Shown here: positions 54,525 through 63,592 of the stretch, piece after piece | How positions within the stretch are numbered: position 1 is the first letter of the stretch | Layout of the letters: the number at the start of each line of letters is the position of its first letter | Assembly (NCBI RefSeq): GCF_001299475.1 | Contig: NZ_CYUJ01000002.1 | Coordinates: 558,001-622,000, forward strand | Direction of reading: 5' to 3' | Origin: Neofamilia massiliensis | Lineage (GTDB): Bacteria > Bacillota > Clostridia > Tissierellales > Peptoniphilaceae | Length of the DNA stretch: 64,000 nucleotides | Made by a program: the position numbers and the translations under genes | The notes under the pieces: generated by a model | Seen by the model: only the letters and a program-made list of their open reading frames with translations | What the model was told of the DNA's origin: nothing | Databases searched by the model: none

Positions 54525-55382
54525 ATGTATAAATCAATGTTATTTATGCCTGGTAACAACCCTGGCATGCTATTTTCTTCATCAGTTTTAGGTGCTGATG
54601 CAATAATTATCGACCTAGAAGACGCAGTATCTCAAGGAGAAAAAGACGCTGCTAGAATTCTAGTTAGAGAATACCTAAACAACTTTGAAAATCCAACTGA
54701 CGTTTTAGTAAGAGTTAACCCAACAGACACTCCATACTTCTATGACGATATGGAAATGCTAATGGATGTTAAGCACTTAGACGCAATTATGCTACCAAAG
54801 GCATCAGTTGAATCAGTTAAAGCCATAGACAAATTTTTAAATGAAAAGAATTCTGACAAAAAAGTTTTCTGTCTAATTGAAACTGCCATGGGAGTTGAAG
54901 ACTCACTAAATATTTTATCTGCATCAGATAGAATTATTGGAGTACTACTAGGAGCAGAAGACTTGACACTTGACTTAGGCGCAGAAAGAACTAAGGCATC
55001 TGAAGAAATTAGATATTCAAGACAAAAAATCGTTGCAGTATCAAAGGCCGTAGAAATCCAAGCAATTGATACACCATTTACAGATACTGACGATATTGAA
55101 GGCCTAAAGAAGGACACAGAATTTGCAAAATCTATGGGAATGACAGGTAAGGCTGCAATTTCTCCTAGACACGTCCAATATATAAACGATATATTCTCTC
55201 CAACTGACCAAGAAGTTGAACATGCTGTTAGAGTATGCGAAGGTGCCATTGATGCAAAAGTCAAAGGCCTTGGCGCTTGGTCCTTAGATGGAAAGATGGT
55301 TGACGCTCCAATTATTAAGAGAGCAGTAAACCTACTAAGATCTACACCATACTTTAAGGAGGAATATAATGACTTACTTTAA
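54525..55382 (+). CDS. citE: Citrate/citramalate lyase beta subunit
   Basis: 285-residue CitE-family TIM barrel that cleaves citramalyl-thioester to pyruvate and acetyl-carrier. Motifs: LFMPGNNP, IIDLEDAVSQGEKDAAR (Mg2+), RVNP, LPKASV, IETAMGVE and LLGAEDLTLDLG. It starts 2 nt after citD and overlaps the citF start by 14 nt. Confidence 0.94.
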   Translation: MYKSMLFMPGNNPGMLFSSSVLGADAIIIDLEDAVSQGEKDAARILVREYLNNFENPTDVLVRVNPTDTPYFYDDMEMLMDVKHLDAIMLPKASVESVKAIDKFLNEKNSDKKVFCLIETAMGVEDSLNILSASDRIIGVLLGAEDLTLDLGAERTKASEEIRYSRQKIVAVSKAVEIQAIDTPFTDTDDIEGLKKDTEFAKSMGMTGKAAISPRHVQYINDIFSPTDQEVEHAVRVCEGAIDAKVKGLGAWSLDGKMVDAPIIKRAVNLLRSTPYFKEEYNDLL

Positions 55383-56844
55383 TACAAGGCTAGAAGACGT
55401 AAAGCTTTTAAACAAAGAAGACTATCCTGAAAAGGGCCATAAAGAAACAAAAATGAGACAAGACCTTGATGAGCTAATAAAAGAACTAAAGATCAAAGAC
55501 GGATCAAGTATATCCTTCCACCATCATCTTAGAAATGGTGACAGAGTTTTAGTTCAAGTTATGAAGGCCATCCAAAAAACTGGAGCCAAAGATCTTACTT
55601 TAGTAGCATCATCAATTTTCCCATCAATGGCTGATATAGTTGAATTACTTGAAGATGGAACTATAACTAATGTAGTAACATCATATATATCAGGACCAGT
55701 TGGAGAAGCAATTTCTAAGGGCAAACTAAAGGGCTCAATTATAATGCAATCTCACGGCGGAAGAGCTAGAGCAATTCTTGCTGACGAAGTGCCAATTGAC
55801 TATGCCTTTATAGCAGCTCCATCATCAGACGAAAAGGGAAATATTTCAGGAGTAAACGGAATTAACTCTTGTGGAGCAATGGGCTATGCAATTGCAGACG
55901 CTATTAAGGGAAAGACTACAATAGCAGTAACTGACTTTGTAACAGCTTATCCAAACTACCCAGCAGATATAACTGAAGATTATATTGACTACGTTCTACA
56001 AGTAGAATCAATAGGAGAAAAAGCTGGAATAGTTTCAGGAACAACAATGATTACAAAAGACCCAGTTGGCCTAAAAATTGCCCAAGACACTCTTAAGGCA
56101 ATGATAGCTACAGGTCTAGTAAAAGACGGCCTATCCTTCCAAACAGGAGCAGGTGGAATTTCTCTAGCAGTAGCTGACTACCTAAGAGACTATATGATTG
56201 AAAATGAAATCAAAGGCTCTTTTGCATCAGGTGGAATAACAGGCTACTTAGTAGACATGTTAGAAGAAGGCTTATTTGAAGCCCTATTTGATGTTCAATG
56301 CTTTGACCTAAAGGCAGTTGAATCAATAGGAAAAAATAAAAACCACCTAAGAATGAGCGGATCTCAATATGGTAACCCAGATGTTTCATGTGTAGTTGAT
56401 AACCTAGACATAGTAATTCTAGGAGCAACAGAAATTGATACAGACTTTAACGTAAACGTAACAACAGGATCTCACGGTATGTTAATGGGAGGCTCAGGTG
56501 GCCACCAAGACACAGCCTTTGGAGCTAAAGTTTCAATAATTGTATCAAAACTATTCTCATCTAGAATACCATTTATAAAAGACAGGGTAGATGTAATAAC
56601 AACTCCAGGAAATACAGTTGATATCTTAGTAACAGAAAGAGGAATTTCAATTAACCCTCTAAGAACTGACCTTATAGAAAAATTCAAAGCAGCAAAAGTT
56701 CCAACAATAGATATTAACGATCTTAAAAAATATGCAGAAGAAGTAATGGGAGTTCCTAAAAAAATCGAAAAGACAGATAGAATTATAGGACTTTCTCAAT
56801 CAAGAACTGGAGATATCTTAGACTATATCTACCAAGTAAAATAA
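55369..56844 (+). CDS. citF: Citrate/citramalate lyase alpha subunit (carrier transferase)
   Basis: 491 residues. Acts as the CoA-transferase-like subunit that exchanges acetyl for citramalyl on CitD. Motifs: ISFHHHLRNGD, GPVGEAISKG, QSHGGRARAI, GAMGYAIADA and VTTGSHGMLMGGSGGHQD. AGGAGG precedes the ATG, within citE. Last gene of the operon; a strong terminator follows 14 nt after the stop. The ligase CitC that would acetylate the carrier is not in this window. Confidence 0.94.
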   Translation: MTYFNTRLEDVKLLNKEDYPEKGHKETKMRQDLDELIKELKIKDGSSISFHHHLRNGDRVLVQVMKAIQKTGAKDLTLVASSIFPSMADIVELLEDGTITNVVTSYISGPVGEAISKGKLKGSIIMQSHGGRARAILADEVPIDYAFIAAPSSDEKGNISGVNGINSCGAMGYAIADAIKGKTTIAVTDFVTAYPNYPADITEDYIDYVLQVESIGEKAGIVSGTTMITKDPVGLKIAQDTLKAMIATGLVKDGLSFQTGAGGISLAVADYLRDYMIENEIKGSFASGGITGYLVDMLEEGLFEALFDVQCFDLKAVESIGKNKNHLRMSGSQYGNPDVSCVVDNLDIVILGATEIDTDFNVNVTTGSHGMLMGGSGGHQDTAFGAKVSIIVSKLFSSRIPFIKDRVDVITTPGNTVDILVTERGISINPLRTDLIEKFKAAKVPTIDINDLKKYAEEVMGVPKKIEKTDRIIGLSQSRTGDILDYIYQVK

Positions 56845-56858
56845 GATAAGAATTAAAG

Positions 56859-56891
56859 CTAGCGTTAGAAAAATCTGACGCTAGTTTTTTT
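56859..56891 (+). terminator. Rho-independent terminator of the methylaspartate operon
   Basis: CTAGCGTTAGA (56859-56869) pairs with TCTGACGCTAG (56874-56884), one T-G, AAAA loop, followed by TTTTTT. Its central 24 nt recur at 59014-59037. Confidence 0.93.
56860..56883 (+). repeat. 24-nt hairpin repeat, copy 1
   Basis: Identical over 24 nt to 59014-59037. Arms AGCGTTAGA and TCTGACGCT around AAAA. Confidence 0.85.
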
Positions 56892-57052
56892 ATAAACTTA
56901 AAAGCATAGATAGAAAAAATACTTATAAAAAAGCCATTTACTATATTTTATAAATATAAGACCACAAAAAACAGTTTTTGTTATATAATAAAAGCAGACT
57001 TTTAAAGGAAATAATTATTTTAAAAGACTTTAATTATATAGAAGGGATTTAA

Positions 57053-58903
57053 ATGACGATTTTAATTATTTTGGCATATTTGCTGGCCTTAAATTTTTCT
57101 ATAGGTCAAAGTTTTATTGCCAACAAGCAAGTACTAATATTGCTATCTTTAACAGTAATAGAAACAGCAGTATTTTCTTTGATACTTGCTTATAAAACTA
57201 AAAAACAAACAACTAATAAAATACAAAATATAATAGTAAGTCTAGTTTTACTACTAATTACTTTTACTTATAATTCACTATCTCTTTATTATAGTCAATA
57301 TGGAGAGCTGCCTACAAAGGCCATGCTAAAACAAAGTGGAAACTTAAAAGCAGTTGTGCCAGCAGTTATGGCCTTGGTCCAAAAAAGACATCTTATAATT
57401 AGCCTCCTAATGCTTTTGACAATTTTTATGATTTTCATTTTAGCTAAAAAGTCTGAAACAAATAATAAAGTAAATAGAAAGCTAATGCCTATAAGCTTAT
57501 TTGCAAGTGTTCTAGCCTTGGTCTTTGTCTTTATTAATTTTAATAATCTCCACCAAGCCAAGGCCTCAAGCCATGGACCTGACAACTTAAGCTCAATTGA
57601 TTTTACAGATACTGAAAATAAAACATTAGCCGATAAAAGACAGAAGAAAATAAAAGAACTTTTAAATAAGACCAAGCACACAAATGCCTATACTGGACTA
57701 GGAAAAAATAGGAACTTAATTGTAATCCAAGTAGAAAGTTTACAAAATACTTTCCTAAACAAAACCTATATGGACCAAGAAATTACTCCTTTTTTAAATA
57801 GTTTGAGCCATAGCCCTGATAGTTTTTATTTTAATGACTACATGAACCTAACAGGAACAGGAAACACCCTAGATGCTGAATTTGTTAGTCTAAATAGTAT
57901 GTACGGAAACCTAGAAGGTCCTTCTTTTCAAAAATATAAAAACAACGAACTCTATGGCCTAATTGGCATGGCTAAAAACAAGGGCTATAGAACTTCTTAT
58001 ATGCATGGCTACACTGGAGAATTTTATCACAGGGATCAAATATCTAAGGCTGTAGGCTTTGATGAAATCTACTTAGGCGAAAACTATAAACAGGATGACC
58101 TTATAGGAATGGGACTAGCAGATGAAAGTTTCTTTAAACAAAATTTAGAAATAATAAAGAAATTAAATGACAGGGACCAACCATTCTTTAGCTTTATGGT
58201 TACCCTATCTAACCACATTCCCTACGACCTTCCTCAAGAAAAACGTCAAATAAAACTTAGTCCAGAAGATAAAAAAAGTGTTTTTGGTGGAACTTTAAAT
58301 ACTCATAGATATACAGATAAGGCACTTAAGGATTTTATTGAAGGCTTAAAAGAAGCAGGTATCTACGAAGACTCAGTAATTGTCATTTATGGCGACCACT
58401 ATGCTATGAATATAAACACAGAAGACCAAAGAAATGCAATGACAAAGTTTCTTGGTAGAGAATATAACTATGACGACATGTTTAATGTTCCCCTAATTAT
58501 AAATATTCCAGGATCAAAAAAAGGCTTTGTATGTGAAGATATAGGCAGTCAATTAGACATTCTCCCAACTCTAGTAAATATAATGGGTTGGAATGACGAA
58601 ACGGCCTTATTATTTGGGAGAGACTTACTAGAAAAATACGAAGATGAAAATATATTATATCCACAGACCCACATGCTAAAGGGAAGTTATATAAAGAAAG
58701 ACGAACTATTTATTAGGTCAAGAACTGCCGATATAAAAGAATCAACATTAATTGATAGAAAAAGCAGACAGGTTCTAGATAATACCAAGGCCCTTAAAAA
58801 AATTCCCCAAGCTGAATTTGAAATTGATTTTTGTAAATACCTTTTAGACAACAACTTATTAGGAAAAATTAGACAAGAACATATCGATAAGGAAATTAAA
58901 TAA
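57053..58903 (+). CDS. LTA synthase family phosphoglycerol transferase / sulfatase-fold protein
   Basis: 616 residues. Five or so N-terminal membrane helices (to about 165) precede an extracellular sulfatase-fold domain. Expected catalytic residues are visible: E228 (QVESL, Mn2+), the nucleophile T272 (GTGNTLDAEF) and the metal pair in YGDHYAM (about 442-448). Family members polymerise glycerol phosphate from phosphatidylglycerol onto lipoteichoic acid or modify other surface glycopolymers; the polymer made here is unknown. Monocistronic, with the same repeated hairpin before and after. Confidence 0.9.
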   Translation: MTILIILAYLLALNFSIGQSFIANKQVLILLSLTVIETAVFSLILAYKTKKQTTNKIQNIIVSLVLLLITFTYNSLSLYYSQYGELPTKAMLKQSGNLKAVVPAVMALVQKRHLIISLLMLLTIFMIFILAKKSETNNKVNRKLMPISLFASVLALVFVFINFNNLHQAKASSHGPDNLSSIDFTDTENKTLADKRQKKIKELLNKTKHTNAYTGLGKNRNLIVIQVESLQNTFLNKTYMDQEITPFLNSLSHSPDSFYFNDYMNLTGTGNTLDAEFVSLNSMYGNLEGPSFQKYKNNELYGLIGMAKNKGYRTSYMHGYTGEFYHRDQISKAVGFDEIYLGENYKQDDLIGMGLADESFFKQNLEIIKKLNDRDQPFFSFMVTLSNHIPYDLPQEKRQIKLSPEDKKSVFGGTLNTHRYTDKALKDFIEGLKEAGIYEDSVIVIYGDHYAMNINTEDQRNAMTKFLGREYNYDDMFNVPLIINIPGSKKGFVCEDIGSQLDILPTLVNIMGWNDETALLFGRDLLEKYEDENILYPQTHMLKGSYIKKDELFIRSRTADIKESTLIDRKSRQVLDNTKALKKIPQAEFEIDFCKYLLDNNLLGKIRQEHIDKEIK

Positions 58904-59013
58904 GCTGGCATAATTAATAAAGATATACAGTAAACAGCCAGAAGATTTAATTTACAAAGGAGCCTTTGGAGTTTATACAGATAAGTTATAGGATATAAAA
59001 ATAAATTAAAAAA

Positions 59014-59037
59014 TAGCGTTAGAAAAATCTGACGCTA
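59014..59037 (+). repeat. 24-nt hairpin repeat, copy 2
   Basis: Identical to 56860-56883. Here the flanks are AAAAA and TTTTTT, so it makes a full terminator. Confidence 0.85.
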
Positions 59038-59043
59038 TTTTTT
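59014..59043 (+). terminator. Rho-independent terminator after the LTA-synthase-like gene
   Basis: AGCGTTAGA (59015-59023) pairs with TCTGACGCT (59028-59036), then ATTTTTTT. Confidence 0.85.
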
Positions 59044-59273
59044 AATGATCAAATACTTTAAAAGAAAATATAATAAGTTTTCAAACCATAGCAAATGTGA
59101 AAAATTTATGATAAACTAAGCTTATAAGAAAAAACTCAATAGCAATAATTAATTTTAAAAATAAGCCAAGGTTAAAATTAAAAATAGGAGGGAAAAGGGG
59201 TATTAAAATAACTAGGGCTGAAAATATTTTAAAAACTAAATAAGAGAAGTACAAAAACAAGGGAGGTAAGACA

Positions 59274-60620
59274 ATGAAAAAAACATTATTAATTTTAATG
59301 GCACTTATATTATTACTTGGAATAGTAGTTCAACCAGTGTCGGCAGCACAAGAATCTGAAAAGGTTCAATACTTAATAGATAAAGGCTATGTAAAAGGTG
59401 ACAATCAAGGAAACTTAAAACTAGATAAATCTATTACAAGAGCAGAATTTTCAAAGATGATGGTAGTAATCGATGGAAAAGAAGGTGAAGCGAAAAATTT
59501 AAAAGATGAAAAAACTTCTTTTACAGACTTACCAACATCACATTGGGCAAACGGATATGTAAACCAAGCAGTTAAAGATGGTTATATCAAAGGTTATACA
59601 GACAATACATTTAGACCTGAAGATAATATACTATATGCTGAAGTTTTAACAATACTAGCTAAAAATAGCGGTTATAAACCAGTAGAAACAAAAACTGGTA
59701 GATGGGCAGACCAATATATTGAATTTGGTAAAAATAATAAATTCCTAGCTGACGTAGATTTTAAAGATTACTATGATGTGGGAGGAAGAGAAAAAGTATT
59801 TGAAATTCTCTACAACTATTTAATGAACAAAGACTCAGTAAAAGTTTCAGAAGTAAAAGAAGAACCAGTTAAAGAAGTAATAGTGGCAGATGTAGATGAA
59901 TATAATATTCTTCAAGGACCAGTGATGGGCCCGAAAAAATCATCTAGTAAAAAATATCCAATTATTGGTGGAGAACTTACAACTGCCGAAAAATATAAAT
60001 TTGGAGTTTGGGATTTATTTAGATACAAGCCACTAGAAAAGAATAATGATGGATTTAAATTCTTTTTAAATGGAGTAGAAAAAGATGCATCTTCATTGTG
60101 GGTAAATCCAGAAAACGGAGCATTATATATACCAGCAGAATTTTTGCGTGAAGTGGGACCTACACTATATAATTTGGATGTCACAAATGGAAAGCTTATG
60201 GGAAAACAAAATTTCGCAATTGATTTTGGTAAGGTCGTAGCTGAAGATAATGAAAGTTATAGCATGCCACTTTCCGCTAGAGAATTTTCTATAGGGTCTT
60301 TAGTTAGGCCTGATGATAATGAACATCCTTACAGAATTCGAGTATCTATATATACAAATAAATTAGCAGCTAAAGCAGGCAAAGATATAGAAGTAAAATT
60401 TAAAATGGTAGATAGAAATAACACATTATATATGGAAGCAGAGAGAATATTAAAAACCTTAGGATTTGACTACTCGTGGGATGGAAAAACATTACGATTA
60501 GATGGTGAAACTGATATAACTAAAATGAAGCCAAAAATATATAGAGAATGGTTATCAGCTGGAGTATATAATAGAAGTAACCCAAAACACCCTTTATATA
60601 AATATGAAGTTGATAATTAA
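59274..60620 (+). CDS. S-layer homology (SLH) domain surface protein
   Basis: 448 residues. Signal peptide 1-25 with likely cleavage after VSA. Three SLH repeats: about 33-67 (LIDKGYVKG...ITRAEFSKM), 84-135 (HWANGYVNQAV...YIKGY.DNTFRPEDN, the best) and a degenerate third 142-185. SLH domains anchor proteins to pyruvylated wall polymer. After a Val/Glu-rich linker the C-terminal half (230-448) is of unknown type; its last part (LYMEAERILKTLGFDYSW, DGKTLRL) resembles the copper-amine-oxidase-N-like domain often seen in such proteins. GGGAGG precedes the ATG. Confidence 0.88.
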   Translation: MKKTLLILMALILLLGIVVQPVSAAQESEKVQYLIDKGYVKGDNQGNLKLDKSITRAEFSKMMVVIDGKEGEAKNLKDEKTSFTDLPTSHWANGYVNQAVKDGYIKGYTDNTFRPEDNILYAEVLTILAKNSGYKPVETKTGRWADQYIEFGKNNKFLADVDFKDYYDVGGREKVFEILYNYLMNKDSVKVSEVKEEPVKEVIVADVDEYNILQGPVMGPKKSSSKKYPIIGGELTTAEKYKFGVWDLFRYKPLEKNNDGFKFFLNGVEKDASSLWVNPENGALYIPAEFLREVGPTLYNLDVTNGKLMGKQNFAIDFGKVVAEDNESYSMPLSAREFSIGSLVRPDDNEHPYRIRVSIYTNKLAAKAGKDIEVKFKMVDRNNTLYMEAERILKTLGFDYSWDGKTLRLDGETDITKMKPKIYREWLSAGVYNRSNPKHPLYKYEVDN

Positions 60621-60626
60621 TGAAGT

Positions 60627-60655
60627 AAAGACGACTATTTGGTCGTCTTTTTTAT
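60627..60655 (+). terminator. Rho-independent terminator after the SLH gene
   Basis: AAAGACGAC (60627-60635) pairs perfectly with GTCGTCTTT (60642-60650), followed by TTTTA. Confidence 0.9.
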
Positions 60656-60729
60656 ATTTTTAAAAACACTAATAGACATTTAGAATTATAAAAATACATT
60701 TCAAAATCCCAGTTATTTCCCATAAAACA

Positions 60730-60759
60730 TTAGACGATAGACATTTAAAATGTTATAAT
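60730..60759 (+). promoter_or_regulatory. Probable sigma-A promoter for glmU
   Basis: TTAGAC (60730-60735), 18-nt spacer, TATAAT (60754-60759) preceded by TGT, 50 nt before the glmU ATG. Confidence 0.5.
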
Positions 60760-60809
60760 TTTATTGTATGCAAATATTTAGAAAAATATAGAGAAGAAGG
60801 TTATAATTT

Positions 60810-62012
60810 ATGAAAGAGGCTATAATTTTAGCTAGCCAAATTACCAAGGACTTTGTTTCTAATAGGTCTCTTTTAGTTCATGAACTTTTAGACAGGCCTA
60901 TTCTAAATATACTAGTTGACCAGTTAAAGGATGCAGGTGTAGAGAAAATTATTTTTCTTGCCAGTGAAAGTGATGGAGATTTAGAAAAGGCTATGGACTT
61001 AGTGGACATAGATTTTATTTATCAAGAAGTTCCAGCGACTAAGGATATTAGTTTTTCTTCTTATGACTTAGAAGATGACGCTGAAGTCTTAGTCTTTGAT
61101 AGTTTTTGTCCTTTTATAGGTGGAGAGCTATTAAAAGATTTTCTTCAAAAGACTAAGGACATGGAGGCAGGAGCTTTAAGAGATAAAAATTCTAATTCTG
61201 ACTTAGGGATTTATTATTTTAAAGGAAGTTATTTAAAGGATAAAACTTTAGAATCTTCTAATTTAAATAATTTATTTGACCAAGTTCAGACAATTGACCT
61301 TGATCAAAATTTCCTTGTAATAAAAACTAGAAGGGATTTTTATAAGGCTCAAGAGCTTTTAAAAACAAGAATTCTTGAAAGGCTAGTTGACTCTGGAGTT
61401 AATATTATTGACTTTAATTCAACTGTAATTGGCCCTCAAGTTCAAATTGGCATAGACACTACAATTTATCCTGGAGCTAGGATTTTAGGTCAGACTAAAA
61501 TTGGAGCTTTTTGTATAATTGAAGGTGATACTTCTATAATTAATTCCACAATTGGAGATGACTGTCACATTAAGGCTTCTTATATATGTGATTCTGAAGT
61601 CCATGATGAGGTTACAATTGGTCCTTTTGCCCAGCTTAGACCAAAATCTATTGTCAGGTCGGGGGCTCATATTGGAAATTTTGTTGAGCTTAAGAAAACT
61701 GATTTTGGAGAAGGCTCTAAGGCAGGTCACTTGGCTTATTTAGGTGATTCTATTATTGGCAAAGATGTTAATATTAGCTGTGGTGTTATTACTGCCAACT
61801 ATGATGGCAAAAACAAACATCAAACAATTGTTGAAGACAAGGCCTTTATAGGGTCTAATGCAAATTTAATTGCCCCTGTTAAGGTGGCTGAAGCTGCTTT
61901 TGTAGCTGCTGGCTCAACTATTACTGAGGATGTCGAAAAGGAAGCCTTGGCAATAGAAAGGACTAAGCAGGTTAATATAAAAGATTGGGTAAAAAGAAAG
62001 AAATTGAAGTAA
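60810..62012 (+). CDS. glmU: GlmU-like protein with degenerate uridyltransferase domain
   Basis: 400 residues against about 455 for GlmU. The C-terminal left-handed beta-helix (about 205-395) is well preserved: [16 protein letters not shown], catalytic H307 and Y310 in [15 protein letters not shown] and [16 protein letters not shown], so glucosamine-1-phosphate N-acetyltransferase activity is likely. The N-terminal domain is shortened, and the LAAGxGTRM loop is replaced by LASQITKDF with loss of the GTGHA segment, so UDP-GlcNAc pyrophosphorylase activity is doubtful. Synteny glmU-prs-pth-mfd supports orthology. Confidence 0.88.
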   Translation: MKEAIILASQITKDFVSNRSLLVHELLDRPILNILVDQLKDAGVEKIIFLASESDGDLEKAMDLVDIDFIYQEVPATKDISFSSYDLEDDAEVLVFDSFCPFIGGELLKDFLQKTKDMEAGALRDKNSNSDLGIYYFKGSYLKDKTLESSNLNNLFDQVQTIDLDQNFLVIKTRRDFYKAQELLKTRILERLVDSGVNIIDFNSTVIGPQVQIGIDTTIYPGARILGQTKIGAFCIIEGDTSIINSTIGDDCHIKASYICDSEVHDEVTIGPFAQLRPKSIVRSGAHIGNFVELKKTDFGEGSKAGHLAYLGDSIIGKDVNISCGVITANYDGKNKHQTIVEDKAFIGSNANLIAPVKVAEAAFVAAGSTITEDVEKEALAIERTKQVNIKDWVKRKKLK

Positions 62013-62024
62013 TTGGAGGATAGT

Positions 62025-62981
62025 ATGAAAAAGAATATTTATGGAGATTTAAGTATTATTTCAGGGAATTCAAACATTCCACTTGCAAAGGACATTTGCA
62101 AACATTTAGGAGTAGAGTTAAGTGATACAGCTGTTAACCACTTTAAAGATGGAGAAATCAGCTTAAATATTGCTGACTCAGCAAGAGGGGCTGATGTTTT
62201 TATAATTCAACCTACTTCAAAGCCAGTAAATGATAATTTAATGGAGCTTTTAATTTTAATTGACGCCTTAAAGAGGGCATCTGCTGGTAGGATTAACGCA
62301 GTTATTCCTTATTATGGCTATGCCAGACAAGACAGAAAGACTAAGGCCAGAGAACCTATCACATCAAAGTTAGTTGCTGATCTACTTGCTACAGCTGGTG
62401 CAGACAGGGTTATAACTATGGACCTACATGCTGGACAAATTCAAGGTTTCTTTGATATTCCAGTAGACCATCTTTCAGCACTAGAATACCTATCAGATTA
62501 TTTTAAAGATAAGGTACAAGAAGAAGGAGACTTTGTTGTAGTTTCTCCAGACCTAGGAGGAGTAACTAGAACTAGAAAGTTTGCCAACTATTTAAATCTT
62601 CCAATTGCTATTATAGAAAAAGTTAGACCAAGACCAAATGAAAATGAAGTTATGAATATCATTGGTGATATTGAAGGTAAAAATGTTATTATGGTCGACG
62701 ATATTATTGATACAGGCGGTACAATCTGCAAGGCTGCTGAAGCCCTAAAGAAAAGAGGAGCTAAGAAAATTTATGGAGCTGCCACACACGGAGTATTATC
62801 TGACAGTGCAGTAGACAGAATCCAAAAATCAGCCTTAGAAGAATTTGTTATCACTGATACTATTAACCAACCAGAAGAAAACAAAAAATCTAAGATTAAA
62901 ATTGTTTCTGTTGGCTGCTTAATTGCCCAAGCTATTGATAGAATCCACAACAACGAATCTATTTCAGTTATTTTTGGTTAA
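62025..62981 (+). CDS. prs: Ribose-phosphate pyrophosphokinase
   Basis: Makes PRPP from ribose-5-phosphate and ATP for nucleotide, His and Trp synthesis. 318 residues, standard. Motifs: YGYARQDRKTKAREPIT (ATP loop), MDLHAGQIQGFF, and PRPP-binding VMVDDIIDTGGT. I start it at ATG 62025, just after GGAGGA; a TTG at 62013 is in frame but lies within that ribosome binding site. It begins 12 nt after glmU. Confidence 0.97.
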   Translation: MKKNIYGDLSIISGNSNIPLAKDICKHLGVELSDTAVNHFKDGEISLNIADSARGADVFIIQPTSKPVNDNLMELLILIDALKRASAGRINAVIPYYGYARQDRKTKAREPITSKLVADLLATAGADRVITMDLHAGQIQGFFDIPVDHLSALEYLSDYFKDKVQEEGDFVVVSPDLGGVTRTRKFANYLNLPIAIIEKVRPRPNENEVMNIIGDIEGKNVIMVDDIIDTGGTICKAAEALKKRGAKKIYGAATHGVLSDSAVDRIQKSALEEFVITDTINQPEENKKSKIKIVSVGCLIAQAIDRIHNNESISVIFG

Positions 62982-62983
62982 GA

Positions 62984-63550
62984 GTGAAGGTAATAGCGGG
63001 ACTAGGAAATCCAGGCAAGGACTACCAAAGAACTAGACACAACGTAGGCTTTATGGTTATAGATAAGCTTATAGAAAAACTTTCAGCCTCTCCTTTTAAG
63101 ATCAAGCACCAGGCTTTAATTGCTGAAGCTTCAATAAAGGGGGAGAAAGTTCTACTAGTCAAGCCCCAAACCTATATGAACAACAGTGGAGACTCACTAA
63201 GGGAGATTTTAAATTTTTATAAGATCCCTCCTGAAGATTTAATTGTCATCTACGACGATATAGATATTGGATTTTCTACAATAAGAATTAGAAAAAAAGG
63301 TTCAGCAGGCAGTCACAACGGAATGAAGTCAATTATTTACCAAATCCAAGCTGATACTTTTCCAAGAATTAGAATTGGAGTTGGAGAAAAACATCAAGGC
63401 CAAGACCTGGCTAACTTTGTCTTATCAAATTTTTCTAGCGAAGAATTTAAGGAAATAGACAGCGCAGTTGACTATGCAGCCTTGGCAGCCATAGCTATTG
63501 TTGAAGATGGCCTGGACCGGGCAATGAACAAATACAATATAAAGAAATAA
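62984..63550 (+). CDS. pth: Peptidyl-tRNA hydrolase
   Basis: Releases peptides from prematurely dropped peptidyl-tRNA. 188 residues. GLGNPGKDYQRTRHNVGFMV carries the catalytic residues N8 and H20 region; KPQTYMNNSG and YDDIDIGF, then GSAGSHNGMKSI, are typical. Start is GTG, 2 nt after the prs stop, without a strong ribosome binding site, which suggests translational coupling. Confidence 0.96.
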   Translation: MKVIAGLGNPGKDYQRTRHNVGFMVIDKLIEKLSASPFKIKHQALIAEASIKGEKVLLVKPQTYMNNSGDSLREILNFYKIPPEDLIVIYDDIDIGFSTIRIRKKGSAGSHNGMKSIIYQIQADTFPRIRIGVGEKHQGQDLANFVLSNFSSEEFKEIDSAVDYAALAAIAIVEDGLDRAMNKYNIKK

Positions 63551-63555
63551 ATTTT

Positions 63556-63581
63556 AGGCCCATATTATAAGTGGGCCTTTA
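63556..63581 (+). terminator. Terminator-like hairpin between pth and mfd
   Basis: AGGCCCA (63556-63562) pairs perfectly with TGGGCCT (63572-63578), followed only by TTATAAATAAT. The weak T-run suggests attenuation of mfd rather than a full stop. Confidence 0.55.
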
Positions 63582-63592
63582 TAAATAATCGT

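Larger units (their letters stand above)
58904..59273 (+). other. Intergenic region between LTA-synthase-like gene and SLH gene
   Basis: Contains the second copy of the 24-nt hairpin (59014-59037) as terminator, then AT-rich sequence with an isolated AGGAGGG (about 59187-59193) that has no start codon behind it. I see no further gene. The SLH gene has its own GGGAGG at about 59261. Confidence 0.55.
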
